A stretch of DNA of 64,000 bases from Nocardioides sp. Root682 (GTDB lineage: Bacteria > Actinomycetota > Actinomycetes > Propionibacteriales > Nocardioidaceae): contig NZ_LMHJ01000001.1 in NCBI RefSeq assembly GCF_001427795.1, forward strand, positions 1,637,664 to 1,701,663, given 5' to 3'. Made by a program: the position numbers and the translations under genes. Below are positions 17,540 to 25,351 of this stretch, one piece after another (within the stretch, counting starts at the first letter, position 1; the number at the start of each line of letters is the position of its first letter). The notes beneath the pieces were generated by a model that was not told the origin of the DNA, made no database searches, and was given only the letters and a program-made list of their open reading frames with translations.

Positions 17540-18163
17540 TCACTCGCTGTCGCCAGCCTCAGCGGCCGGGGCGGCCTCGCCCTCAGCGGCCTCGGCCTCG
17601 GCGTCGTCGCCCGTGTCGCTGTCCTGGGCGCCCGTGACGTTGACGATCAGCGTCTCCGGGTCGGTGACCAGTGTCGAACCGGCCGGCAGGACGACCTGTC
17701 CGGCGAGGAACTGGGTGCCGGCGACGGCGCCCTCGATGTTGACCTCGATGGACTCGGGGATGTTGGTGGCGTCGGCCTCGACCTGGATGGTGTTGTTCTC
17801 GGTCACGACCAGCGTGTCCTTCTCGGCCTCACCGACGACGTGGATCACGACGTCGACGGTGGCCTTGTCACCACGGACGACGGCGACGAAGTCGACGTGC
17901 TCGAGGACGCGGCGGACCGGGTCGACCTGGACCTGCTTGGTCAGGGCGAGCTGGATCGTGCCGTCGATGTCGAGCTCGAGGAGCGCGTTCGCGCCGCCGT
18001 GCCGGATCGCCATCATCGTCTCGTGACCCGGGAGGGTGACGTGGATCGGCTCGTTGCCGTGGCCGTAGACGACCGCGGGGATCTTGTTCTCGCGACGGAT
18101 GCGGCGGGCGGCGCCCTTGCCGAACTCGGCGCGGATCTCGGCCTTGATCTTCTCGGTGCTCAT
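17540..18163 (-). CDS. rplY: 50S ribosomal protein bL25 (Ctc form)
   Basis: A 207-residue long-form L25/general-stress Ctc protein. The N-terminal half is the 5S rRNA-binding L25 domain ([24 protein letters not shown], split here as a continuous family signature, then HVDFVAV). The C-terminal half is the TL5-type beta domain ([30 protein letters not shown]). It ends in an acidic Ala/Glu tail of about 25 residues. ATG 18163 has AGGAG upstream. In actinobacteria the gene is usually downstream of glmU-prs and upstream of pth; here prs is separated from it by a three-gene islet. Confidence 0.96.
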   Translation of the reverse strand: MSTEKIKAEIRAEFGKGAARRIRRENKIPAVVYGHGNEPIHVTLPGHETMMAIRHGGANALLELDIDGTIQLALTKQVQVDPVRRVLEHVDFVAVVRGDKATVDVVIHVVGEAEKDTLVVTENNTIQVEADATNIPESIEVNIEGAVAGTQFLAGQVVLPAGSTLVTDPETLIVNVTGAQDSDTGDDAEAEAAEGEAAPAAEAGDSE

Positions 18164-18371
18164 GGGGAATCTCCTGGATCGTCTGGGTCTCGGTGGGAGC
18201 CCCGGAAACAGGAGCGCCGCGCTTCCCTCACCCGGTGACCGGCAGGGCGCGCGGCGTCGTGACGTACTACGAGCCGGCCCAGTCGATCACGGAGTCACAG
18301 AAGCGGGAGCTCCCTCGCCGAGGCAACCGGAGAAGATTACCCACGTTTCGGGGGTACGGCGAAATTCCGGC

Positions 18372-18806
18372 TCACCGGTAGGGGTCGGTGATCTCGCGCA
18401 ACGATTCGAGGGCTTCGCGGAGTGCCGCCATCGCGTCCGGCCCGAGCTTTCGGGTCCATTCCCGCTCGATCGCCCGCTCCTCGCGCCGGGCCACCTCCTG
18501 CGCCTGGTCCATGCGCGGCGCACCGACCACGAGACGGGCCCGGGCATCCGACGGATCGGGCACCCGGTCGACGTACCCGGCCCGGGCGAGCTGGTCCACC
18601 AGGACGCTCGCGCTCTGCTTGGTGATCCGCGCCTGTTCGGCCAGGTCGGTGACCCGACTCCCCTGCTCGGCCACGCGGGCCGCGACCCGTGCCATCGCCG
18701 GAGTGAGGTCGTCGAACCCGGCGGCGACGATCGCGTCGTGGATCCGCTGTTCGGCGTACCGGGCGCTGATGAACATCAGCAGGGCCGGATGGGGGTGGCT
18801 CACCAC
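18372..18806 (-). CDS. MarR family transcriptional regulator
   Basis: A 144-residue MarR protein with helix-turn-helix residues around 50-75 (VTDLAEQARITKQSASVLVDQLARAGYV) and the wing VPDPSDARARLVV. GTG 18806 has an AGGAG SD. It is divergent from a DinB/mycothiol-dependent-isomerase-type gene, and two copies of GTCAG-N5-CTGAC lie between them, so it probably represses both itself and that gene. MarR proteins usually respond to phenolic or oxidising compounds; the inducer here is unknown. Confidence 0.9.
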   Translation of the reverse strand: MVSHPHPALLMFISARYAEQRIHDAIVAAGFDDLTPAMARVAARVAEQGSRVTDLAEQARITKQSASVLVDQLARAGYVDRVPDPSDARARLVVGAPRMDQAQEVARREERAIEREWTRKLGPDAMAALREALESLREITDPYR

Positions 18807-18832
18807 GTCTCCTGGAGGGCTTGACGAAACAA

Positions 18833-18869
18833 GTCAGTTCGCCTGACCATAGCAGTCAGGAAACCTGAC
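18833..18869. promoter_or_regulatory. twin MarR operators GTCAG-N5-CTGAC
   Basis: Two copies of the palindrome GTCAG-N5-CTGAC occur at 18833-18847 and 18855-18869, 22 bp apart centre to centre (two helical turns), in the 93-bp region between the divergent MarR and DinB-fold genes. Confidence 0.7.
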
Positions 18870-18899
18870 CATCCACCCGGAGACCGAAGGAGGGCCACC

Positions 18900-19529
18900 A
18901 TGGAGAAGGCCGAGCTCTGGCGCCACATCCATGCCGAGCGTGCCGCCCTCGCCAGCCTGCTCGCGGAACTCCCGGACGAGGACTGGTCCCACGACACGTT
19001 GTGCCCGGGATGGACCGTCCACGACGTCGCCGCCCACGTCATCTCGACGCCGCAGATCGGCTGGCGCGACATGGGCGGGCTACTGGCCCGCAACCTCGGC
19101 CGTGGCTACAACACGATGATCTTCCGCGAGGTGAAGCGGATCGGCGCCCGGGAGACGCGCGACAGCATCCTGTCCGACTTCGACCGGTACGCCGCCAGCA
19201 CGCACCACGTCCCGACGACGACATCGGTCGAGCCGCTCATCGACGCACTCCTGCACCACCAGGACATCGTCCGGCCACTCGGACGGACCCGCGAGATGCC
19301 TCCGGCCGCCGCGGCCGTCGCCGCAGACCGGGTACGACGCCTCGCGCCGCTGATGGGCACGGGCAAGCTCGTCCGGAGCGTCCGGATGGTCGCCACCGAC
19401 GTCGACTGGGACCATGGCAAGGGGCCGGTCGTGACCGGCCCGATCCAGGAGCTCCTGATGCTCGCGTCCGGCCGCGTGCCCGACCCCGCGCTCGTGTCGG
19501 GCGAAGGTCTCGCCAGGCTCCCCGGCTGA
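18900..19529 (+). CDS. maleylpyruvate isomerase family / DinB-fold protein, putatively mycothiol-dependent
   Basis: A 209-residue protein with the N-terminal four-helix DinB-like domain of the actinobacterial mycothiol-dependent family: LLAELPDEDWSHDTLCPGW then TVHDVAAH, whose His with two further His (LLHHQD) would bind a metal. Family members transfer or use mycothiol in detoxification or maleylpyruvate isomerisation; this substrate is unknown. ATG 18900 follows GAAGGAGGG. It is divergent from a MarR gene with a twin operator between them, which suggests substrate-induced expression. Confidence 0.8.
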   Translation: MEKAELWRHIHAERAALASLLAELPDEDWSHDTLCPGWTVHDVAAHVISTPQIGWRDMGGLLARNLGRGYNTMIFREVKRIGARETRDSILSDFDRYAASTHHVPTTTSVEPLIDALLHHQDIVRPLGRTREMPPAAAAVAADRVRRLAPLMGTGKLVRSVRMVATDVDWDHGKGPVVTGPIQELLMLASGRVPDPALVSGEGLARLPG

Positions 19530-19536
19530 CCTGGCA

Positions 19537-19554
19537 ACACACCTCGAGTTGTGT
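19537..19554. promoter_or_regulatory. palindrome upstream of the AAA ATPase gene
   Basis: ACACA-CCTCGAGT-TGTGT, 8 of 9 positions paired around a central CTCGAG. It lies just upstream of the larger AT-rich palindrome at 19556 and may be part of the same regulatory region or a weak terminator of the DinB-fold gene. Confidence 0.35.
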
Positions 19555-19555
19555 C

Positions 19556-19594
19556 GATACTCCTTTATACTGTGGAGAAGTATAAAGACGTATC
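19556..19594. promoter_or_regulatory. AT-rich palindromic operator/promoter of the AAA ATPase gene
   Basis: Nested inverted repeats: GATAC...GTATC outside and CTTTATAC...GTATAAAG inside, with a 9-nt centre. TATACT at 19566-19571 looks like a -10 element inside the left arm. This is the most AT-rich patch in the surrounding GC-rich DNA and ends 17 bp before the start codon. Confidence 0.6.
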
Positions 19595-19611
19595 ACGCTC
19601 GGGAGGACGCC

Positions 19612-20784
19612 ATGCCGAACAATCCCTACACCCCCGGACAGGTGCCACGGATCCTCGCCGGCCGCACCGCGGAGATGCGACGGATCGAGGGGTTGCTCGG
19701 CCGCGTCGCGACGTTCGGCGAGCTGGGCGGTCCGCTGCTGGCCTTCCACGCACCCCGCGGCATCGGCAAGACCTCGCTGCTCCGGGCCGGCCAGCGCCGA
19801 GCCGTGGAGTCCGGGTTCGTCACGGCCTGGGTCGCGTGCTCGCGCCAGCAGCCCGTGCTGCCGGAGATCGCGCACAGCATCGCCCGTGCCCTCGAGCGCG
19901 CGGACGCCGTACCCGGTGGCGCCGCCGGCAGCCGGTGGCGTGGCCAGCTCGAACGACTGACCGTCGAGGTGGGAATCCCCGGCGCGAAGGTGCAGGCCGA
20001 GATGGCCCGCAAGGAGCCGTCGGCACCCCCGCTCGCAGCGGTCGGCGTGCTCGAGTCGTTGCTGCACGAGGCTGCGTCCTCGGTGCGGAGCCGAGGCGGC
20101 GCCGGCCTGCTGCTCCTCCTCGACGAGCTGCACGCGGCCTCGGCCGATGAGATGTCGGTCCTGCTCAACACCCTGCAGAACCTCGACGGCGAGCGCACCG
20201 AGAACCCGCTGGCAGCGGTCGCTGCCGGCCTTCCCGTCACGCCCGAGGCGCTGACCCGCGCCGCGACGTTCGGGGAACGCAGCACGTTCGTCTCGCTCGA
20301 CGTACTGTCCAGGGACGATGCACGGGCGGCCCTGGTCGCGCCGGCGGAAGCCGAAGGCGTCGGATGGACCGAGGCCGCACTCACCGCGATCGTGGACGAG
20401 TCACGCGGCTATCCGTACCTGCTCCAGCTGCTCGGCAGCACGACCTGGGACGCGGCTGCACCGGACGACGGCGCCCGGCTCACCCTCACCGCCGTCAAGC
20501 GCGGCCTGCCCGTCGCCCGCGACCAGATCAACGCCATGCACCGCGCGCGCTGGGGAGCGGCCTCCCAGTCGGAGCAGCGGTTCCTCGCTGCGATGGCCGC
20601 CGCTGGCGACGGCAACGTGACCCGGGCCGCCATCGCAGCGGGCCTGGGCGTCGAGTCCCGTGCGATCAGCGTCCCTCGCGAACGCCTCATCGAGAAGGGC
20701 GTGATCGAGCCCGTCGGTCACGGACTGGTGCGGTTCACCCTGCCGGGGTTCGGTGCGTTCGTGCGGGGCCTCGACGAGGCCTGA
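19612..20784 (+). CDS. AAA-family ATPase with C-terminal winged helix (Orc1/Cdc6-like architecture)
   Basis: A 390-residue cytosolic ATPase. Walker A is HAPRGIGKTS at about 46-55 and Walker B is LLLLDELH at 167-174. A sensor-like stretch follows (LLNTLQNLDGERTENPLAAVAAGLP). The last 100 residues form a winged-helix-like domain (SQSEQRFLAAMA, VTRAAIAAGLG, RERLIEKGVIEP). The layout matches stand-alone ATPases of the Orc1/Cdc6 or STAND type often annotated simply as ATP-binding protein; their role is unknown. ATG 19612 has GGGAGG. An unusual AT-rich palindrome precedes it and a 67-nt hairpin follows it. It may be self-regulating or a defence ATPase, but there is no adjacent effector. Confidence 0.75.
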   Translation: MPNNPYTPGQVPRILAGRTAEMRRIEGLLGRVATFGELGGPLLAFHAPRGIGKTSLLRAGQRRAVESGFVTAWVACSRQQPVLPEIAHSIARALERADAVPGGAAGSRWRGQLERLTVEVGIPGAKVQAEMARKEPSAPPLAAVGVLESLLHEAASSVRSRGGAGLLLLLDELHAASADEMSVLLNTLQNLDGERTENPLAAVAAGLPVTPEALTRAATFGERSTFVSLDVLSRDDARAALVAPAEAEGVGWTEAALTAIVDESRGYPYLLQLLGSTTWDAAAPDDGARLTLTAVKRGLPVARDQINAMHRARWGAASQSEQRFLAAMAAAGDGNVTRAAIAAGLGVESRAISVPRERLIEKGVIEPVGHGLVRFTLPGFGAFVRGLDEA

Positions 20785-20787
20785 ATT

Positions 20788-20854
20788 GCGATAGTCCCGG
20801 GTCAAAAGCACCGGAATCTGACTGATTCCGGTGCTTTTGGCCAGGGACTATCGC
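20788..20854. terminator. 67-nt compound hairpin between convergent genes
   Basis: Outer arms GCGATAGTCCC (20788-20798) and GGGACTATCGC (20844-20854) and inner 16-bp arms 20803-20818 / 20824-20839 pair perfectly around a TGACT loop, with a 4/4-nt internal bulge. It sits between the stops of the AAA ATPase gene and prs and contains CAAAAG/CTTTTG, so it may terminate both. The stem is far longer than a normal terminator. Confidence 0.6.
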
Positions 20855-20865
20855 GGCGGAGCAGG

Positions 20866-21846
20866 TCAGGCGTGACCGTCGAACATGCTCGTGACCGAGC
20901 CGTCCTCGAACACTTCCCGGATCGCCCTGGCCACGAGCGGCGCGATCGACAGCGTGGTCAGCTTGTCGAACTGCTTCTCGGCCGGGACGGGCAGCGTGTT
21001 GGTGATGACGACTTCGACGGCGGTGCTGTTCTTGAGCCGGTCGACCGCGGGCTCGGAGAGGATCGCGTGGGTGGCAGCGATGACCACTCCGGCCGCACCC
21101 TCGGCCATCAGCGCCTCGGCGGCCTTCACGATCGTGCCACCGGTGTCGATCATGTCGTCGGTCAGGACGCAGATCCGGTCCTTGACCTCACCGACGACCC
21201 GGTTGGCGACGGTCTCGTTCGGCCGGTCGGTACGACGGGTCTTGTGGATGAACGCCAGCGGAGCACCGCCGAGGCGCGCGGACCAGCGCTCGGCGACCTT
21301 GATCCGGCCGGCGTCCGGGGAGACCACGGCGAGGGGCTGGTCGCCGTACTTGGCCTTGATGTAGTCGGCCAGCAGCGGCAGCGCCATCAGGTGGTCGACG
21401 GGGCCGTCGAAGAAGCCCTGGAGCTGGTCGGCGTGCAGGTCGACCGTGATGATCCGGTCGGCGCCGGCGCTCTTGAACATGTCGGCGATCAGTCGCGCGG
21501 AGATCGGCTCGCGACCGCGGTGCTTCTTGTCCTGGCGGCTGTAGCCCCAGAACGGCATGACCACGGTGATCCGCTTGGCGGACGCGCGCTTGAGCGCGTC
21601 GACCATGATCAGGTGCTCCATGATCCACTCGTTGATCGGAGTGGTGTGGCTCTGGATCACGAACGCGTCGCAGCCGCGGACGGACTCCTCGTAGCGCACG
21701 TAGATCTCGCCGTTGGCGAACTCGTAGGCCTGGGTGGGCACGAGCTTCTGCCCCAGGATCTCGGCGACCTGATCGGCCAGCTCGGGATGTGCCCGTCCCG
21801 AGAAGAGCATCAGGTTCTTCTCGGTTGCCTTCTTCAGACCGCTCAC
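20866..21846 (-). CDS. prs: ribose-phosphate pyrophosphokinase
   Basis: A 326-residue PRPP synthetase that transfers pyrophosphate from ATP to ribose 5-phosphate, supplying nucleotide, His and Trp synthesis and, in actinobacteria, arabinan precursors. Motifs: FANGEIYVRYEESVRG, the flexible loop PFWGYSRQDKKHRGREPISA (given here as its 20 core residues), ITVDLHADQ and the PRPP-binding VLTDDMIDTGGT. GTG 21846 has an AGGGGAG SD. The upstream neighbour on the same strand is a broken LCP gene and then glmU. Confidence 0.97.
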   Translation of the reverse strand: MSGLKKATEKNLMLFSGRAHPELADQVAEILGQKLVPTQAYEFANGEIYVRYEESVRGCDAFVIQSHTTPINEWIMEHLIMVDALKRASAKRITVVMPFWGYSRQDKKHRGREPISARLIADMFKSAGADRIITVDLHADQLQGFFDGPVDHLMALPLLADYIKAKYGDQPLAVVSPDAGRIKVAERWSARLGGAPLAFIHKTRRTDRPNETVANRVVGEVKDRICVLTDDMIDTGGTIVKAAEALMAEGAAGVVIAATHAILSEPAVDRLKNSTAVEVVITNTLPVPAEKQFDKLTTLSIAPLVARAIREVFEDGSVTSMFDGHA

Positions 21847-21980
21847 GTGCGTGACTCCCCTGGTCGCCGGAGGTGGTGCCCACGATTCTGCCCGGTCGTC
21901 ACCGTCGGCCCCAAGTCCCCGTCCGTTTTGGGACTGTTCCGGAACTCGTCATGGACTGCGTCACGGAACGGGCCGGCGGG

Positions 21981-23174
21981 TCAGGTGCACAGGCCCGCCG
22001 CTTCACGCCCGCTCGTCGACAGCCCGTCGGACCCTCCGGAGCCGTCCGGACCGGTCGACTCACGCGGCGTGCCCGCGGACGAACCGTCCGTCGTCGCTGA
22101 CGCCGACCCCGGGGCCGAGGGGTCCGTCGAGGTCCCGTCGGTCCCGTCACCGGCACTGAGCGCGTCCTTGCGGAACTCTGCGGTCAGGGGCTTGTCGTCG
22201 CGTGCCAGCGCCCAGAGCCGCTCGACGCCCTCGGTCCACTCGATGCCGGCGCTGACCTTGTCGGAGAAGGTCCAGGGCGTGGTGACGAACTTGATGTTGT
22301 CCGCTCCGACCTTGCGGGCGTTGAACGCCAGGTCGGCCATCGGGGCGATGCCCTTGAAGTTGGTCTGCAACGAGGACGTCGCCGCATTCATGAACGACAG
22401 CACCTTGTCCGGGCGGGCCAGGATGCCGGCGGTGAGGGCCCTGCTGATCATCGAGCCGATGAACGCCTGCTGGCGTCGGGTGCGGTTCGGGTCGATGCCG
22501 CCCGAGATGCCGTAGCGGACCCGGAAGTAGGCCAGCGCCTCGTCGCCATGGACCACCCGGGTGCCCGCGTCGAGGTGGATGTCGTGCTCGTTGTCGTCGA
22601 TGTCCTGGGGTAGGCAGACCTCGACCCCGTCGAGGGCGTCGACCATGTCCTTGAACTGGTTGAAGTCCACGAGCAGGTAGTTGTCGATCCGGATGTCGGT
22701 GAGCTGCTCGAACTGCTGGATCGTGCAGAACGGTCCGCCGGCGGCGTACGCCTCGTTCTACTTCACGTAGCCCGCGGTGGCGGGGATCTCCGAACCGTCC
22801 TCGCGGTAGCAGGTCGGGCGCATGACGGCGGCGTCGCGCGGGATCGAGATGCCGTAGGCGAACGTCCGGTCGGCCGAGAGATGGAAGAGCAGGGTCGTGT
22901 CCGACAGGCCGCCGCCGGCCTCACCGTCGACGCCGTTGCCCTCGCCGGAGCGCGTGTCGGAGCCCATCACCAGGATGTTGACCGCCTTGGTCCGCGCGGC
23001 AGGCCGGTGCTTGACCCGGTCACCGATCGGGACCTGGTTCACGTTGCTGTTCCAGTGGTCGTAGGCGAGGACGACACCCAGGCCCGTCAGCAGACCCAGC
23101 GAGAGCAGGCTGGCCAGGATCACCCCGGCGACCGTGCGGCCAGGTCGCGATGCCTTGCGCCGACCGGGTCGCAT
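21981..23174 (-). pseudogene. LytR-CpsA-Psr (LCP) family gene broken by an in-frame TAG
   Basis: Two reading frames in the same frame form one LCP protein. 22761-23174 encodes 138 residues with a basic N terminus, one membrane segment (about 15-40), VNILVMGSDTRSG and GISIPRDAAV. 21981-22757 continues with NEAYAAGGPFCTIQQFEQLTDIRID, the D-x2-R-x2-RQQ catalytic region (DPNRTRRQQAF) and a Ser/Gly/Thr-rich tail. They are separated only by TAG at 22758-22760, so a single-base change (for example from TTG, CAG, AAG or TAC) is enough. LCP enzymes attach teichoic acid or arabinogalactan to peptidoglycan; both halves are needed. The ATG overlaps the glmU stop (TGATG). Confidence 0.85.
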
Positions 23175-24625
23175 CAGGCGTGGTCGCCTGCTGGCTCGTC
23201 CTCCGCCGCTGCTGCTGCCGCCGCTTCGGCCTGGGCCGTTCCGGCCCGCTTGCTCTGCGCCCAGCCGGGAAGGTTGCGCTGCGGCCCACCACTGACGGCC
23301 AGCGCACCCGGCGGGACGTTCCGTCGTACGACGGTGCCGCCACCGGTCCCGGCTCCGTCACCGATCTCGACGGGAGCCACGAACGTGTTGTTGGAGCCGG
23401 TCTTGGCGAAACGACCGACCTTCGTGCGGTGCTTCGCGGAGCCGTCGTAGTTGGCGAAGATGGTGCCGGCACCGATGTTCGTGCCCTCACCGATCTCCGC
23501 GTCGCCGACGTAGGACAGGTGCGGCACCTTGGCGCCCTGGCCGATCTGCGCATTCTTGGTCTCGACGAACGTACCGATCTTGCCGTCGGCGCCGAGCAGC
23601 GTGCCGGGGCGCAGGTAGGCGAACGGGCCGACGTTCGCGTTGGCCCCGATCACGGCGAGCTGTCCGTGGGTGCGCACGACTCGCGCGCCCGCACCGATCT
23701 CGCAGTCCTCGAGGGTCGTGTCCGGTCCGATGACGGCGTCCTCGGCGATGACCGTGGCGCCGAGCAGCTGCGTGCCGGGCAGGATCGTGACGTCGGCAGC
23801 GAGGACGGCGTCTGCGTCGATCCAGGTGGTCGCGGGGTCCATCACGGTGACGCCGGCGGCCATCCAGCGGGTGACGATGCGGCGGTTGAGCTCGCGGCCG
23901 AGCTCGGCGAGCTGGACCCGGTCGTTGGCACCCTCGGTCTGCAGGGCGTCGTCGACGGCATGGGCGGCGACCGTCAGTCCGTCGCCGTGGGCCAGGCCCA
24001 CCGCGTCGGTCAGGTAGTACTCGCCCTTGGAGTTGTCGTTGTCGATGCGCCCGATGCAGTCGAGCAGGAAGCCGGCGTCGAAGGCGAGGATCCCGGAGTT
24101 GATCTCGGTGATCGCGCGCTGCACGTCGCTGGCGTCCTTCTCCTCCACGATCGCCTCGACGCCACCCTCGGCGTCGCGCACGATCCGGCCGTAGCCGTGC
24201 GGGTCGGCGACGATGCCGCTGAGGATGCTGACCGCCGCCTGGGCGCCGCGGTGGGACTCGGTGAACGCACGGAGCGTGGCGCCCTCGAGGAGGGGCGTGT
24301 CGCCGTACGCGATCAGGACGGTGCCGGTGCGCGGCACGTCGCCGAGCGCATCGAGGGCGATCCGTACGGCGTGCCCGGTGCCGAGCTGCTCCTCCTGTAC
24401 GGCGAGCACGGCGTCGGGACGCAGCTCGGTGACATGGGGGGCGACCAGCTCGCGCTGGTGGCCGACGACCGTGACCACACGGTGGGGCTCGAGGCTGGCG
24501 ACAGCAGCCAGCACGTGGCCGATCATGCTGCGGCCGCCGATGCGGTGGAGCACCTTCGGGGTCTTGGACTTCATCCGGGTGCCCCCGCCGGCGGCGAGGA
24601 CGATGACGGTCAGCTGGTCGGTCAC
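23174..24625 (-). CDS. glmU: bifunctional GlmU: GlcN-1-P acetyltransferase / UDP-GlcNAc pyrophosphorylase
   Basis: A 483-residue enzyme making UDP-GlcNAc for the cell wall. The N-terminal pyrophosphorylase domain has LAAGGGTRMKS (about 10-20), QEEQLGTGHAV and YGDTPLL. The C-terminal left-handed beta-helix acetyltransferase has repeated hexapeptides and AYLRPGTLLG, GTFVETKNA and ANYDGSAKHRT. It ends in an Ala/Glu-rich tail of about 30 residues, as in other actinobacterial GlmU proteins. GTG 24625 is preceded by TAAGGT 7 nt away and no SD. It is the first gene of a glmU-LCP-prs unit. Confidence 0.97.
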   Translation of the reverse strand: MTDQLTVIVLAAGGGTRMKSKTPKVLHRIGGRSMIGHVLAAVASLEPHRVVTVVGHQRELVAPHVTELRPDAVLAVQEEQLGTGHAVRIALDALGDVPRTGTVLIAYGDTPLLEGATLRAFTESHRGAQAAVSILSGIVADPHGYGRIVRDAEGGVEAIVEEKDASDVQRAITEINSGILAFDAGFLLDCIGRIDNDNSKGEYYLTDAVGLAHGDGLTVAAHAVDDALQTEGANDRVQLAELGRELNRRIVTRWMAAGVTVMDPATTWIDADAVLAADVTILPGTQLLGATVIAEDAVIGPDTTLEDCEIGAGARVVRTHGQLAVIGANANVGPFAYLRPGTLLGADGKIGTFVETKNAQIGQGAKVPHLSYVGDAEIGEGTNIGAGTIFANYDGSAKHRTKVGRFAKTGSNNTFVAPVEIGDGAGTGGGTVVRRNVPPGALAVSGGPQRNLPGWAQSKRAGTAQAEAAAAAAAEDEPAGDHA

Positions 24626-24632
24626 GACAGCA

Positions 24633-24638
24633 ACCTTA
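24633..24638 (-). promoter_or_regulatory. -10 element of a leaderless promoter for glmU
   Basis: TAAGGT (minus strand), 7 nt, then GTG 24625. No SD is visible. Confidence 0.45.
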
Positions 24639-24680
24639 GGCGGTCGCCGGGCGGCCCTTCCCCATCCCCGCGTCGAGGGT

Positions 24681-25322
24681 TCAGCGCCCGTCGAGCCAGG
24701 CGAGCACCGCCAGCACGCGGCGGTTGTCGTCCGCGGCGGGCGGGAGGTCGAGCTTCGCGAAGATGTTGTTGGTGTGCTTGCCGATCGCCTTCTCGGTGAC
24801 CACGAGGCGAGCGGCGATCGCCGCATTGGTGCGGCCCTCCGCCATCAGGGTCAGCACCTCGCGCTCGCGATCCGTCAGCCGGTCGAGCGGCCGGCTGCGG
24901 CCCGACACGAGCGCGGCGACGACCTCGGGATCGAGCACGGTGCCGCCGCCGGCAACCTGCCGGACGGCGGCGAGGAAGGCGTCGACGTCGGCGACCCGGT
25001 CCTTGAGGAGGTACCCGACCGCGCCCTCGCCACTGGCCAGCAGGTCGCGGGCGTAGAGCGGCTCGACCCACTGGCTCAGCACGAGGACCGGCAGCCCCGG
25101 CCGGGCACCGCGGGCGGCGGTGGCCGCCTCCAGGCCCTCGGTGCTGAACGTCGGCGGCAGGCGTACGTCGACCACGGCGATGTCGATGTCGTCGCGCGTC
25201 AACGCGCGGGCGAGCGAGGGCGCGTTGTCGACCGCTTCGACGACCTCGATGCCGCCCGACTCGAGGATCCGGGTCAGGCCGACCCGCAGCAGGGCCTGGT
25301 CCTCGGCGAGGACCGCCCGCAT
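24681..25322 (-). CDS. LuxR/NarL-type response regulator
   Basis: A 213-residue regulator with receiver domain (Asp8, phospho-acceptor Asp52 in AVVDVRLPP, Lys in YLLKDRV) and C-terminal LuxR helix-turn-helix (LTDREREVLTLMAEGRTNAAIAARL, VTEKAIGKHTNNIFAKL). ATG 25322 is 29 nt after the stop of the cognate kinase. It is the last gene of the ABC-kinase-regulator operon and most likely controls that operon or envelope-stress genes. Confidence 0.95.
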   Translation of the reverse strand: MRAVLAEDQALLRVGLTRILESGGIEVVEAVDNAPSLARALTRDDIDIAVVDVRLPPTFSTEGLEAATAARGARPGLPVLVLSQWVEPLYARDLLASGEGAVGYLLKDRVADVDAFLAAVRQVAGGGTVLDPEVVAALVSGRSRPLDRLTDREREVLTLMAEGRTNAAIAARLVVTEKAIGKHTNNIFAKLDLPPAADDNRRVLAVLAWLDGR

Positions 25323-25351
25323 CGGGGCGGGTGCGCCGGTGTCTCCGTCGC

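Noticed and set aside
18164..18371. A small gene or riboswitch in the 208-bp gap between rplY and the MarR gene
   Set aside because: The 62-codon frame present has no SD or recognisable family, and no conserved riboswitch-like pairing was found; nothing else is seen.
20788..20854. Insertion sequence end or integrated element boundary
   Set aside because: No transposase or integrase nearby and no target duplication is visible; only the hairpin itself is supported.
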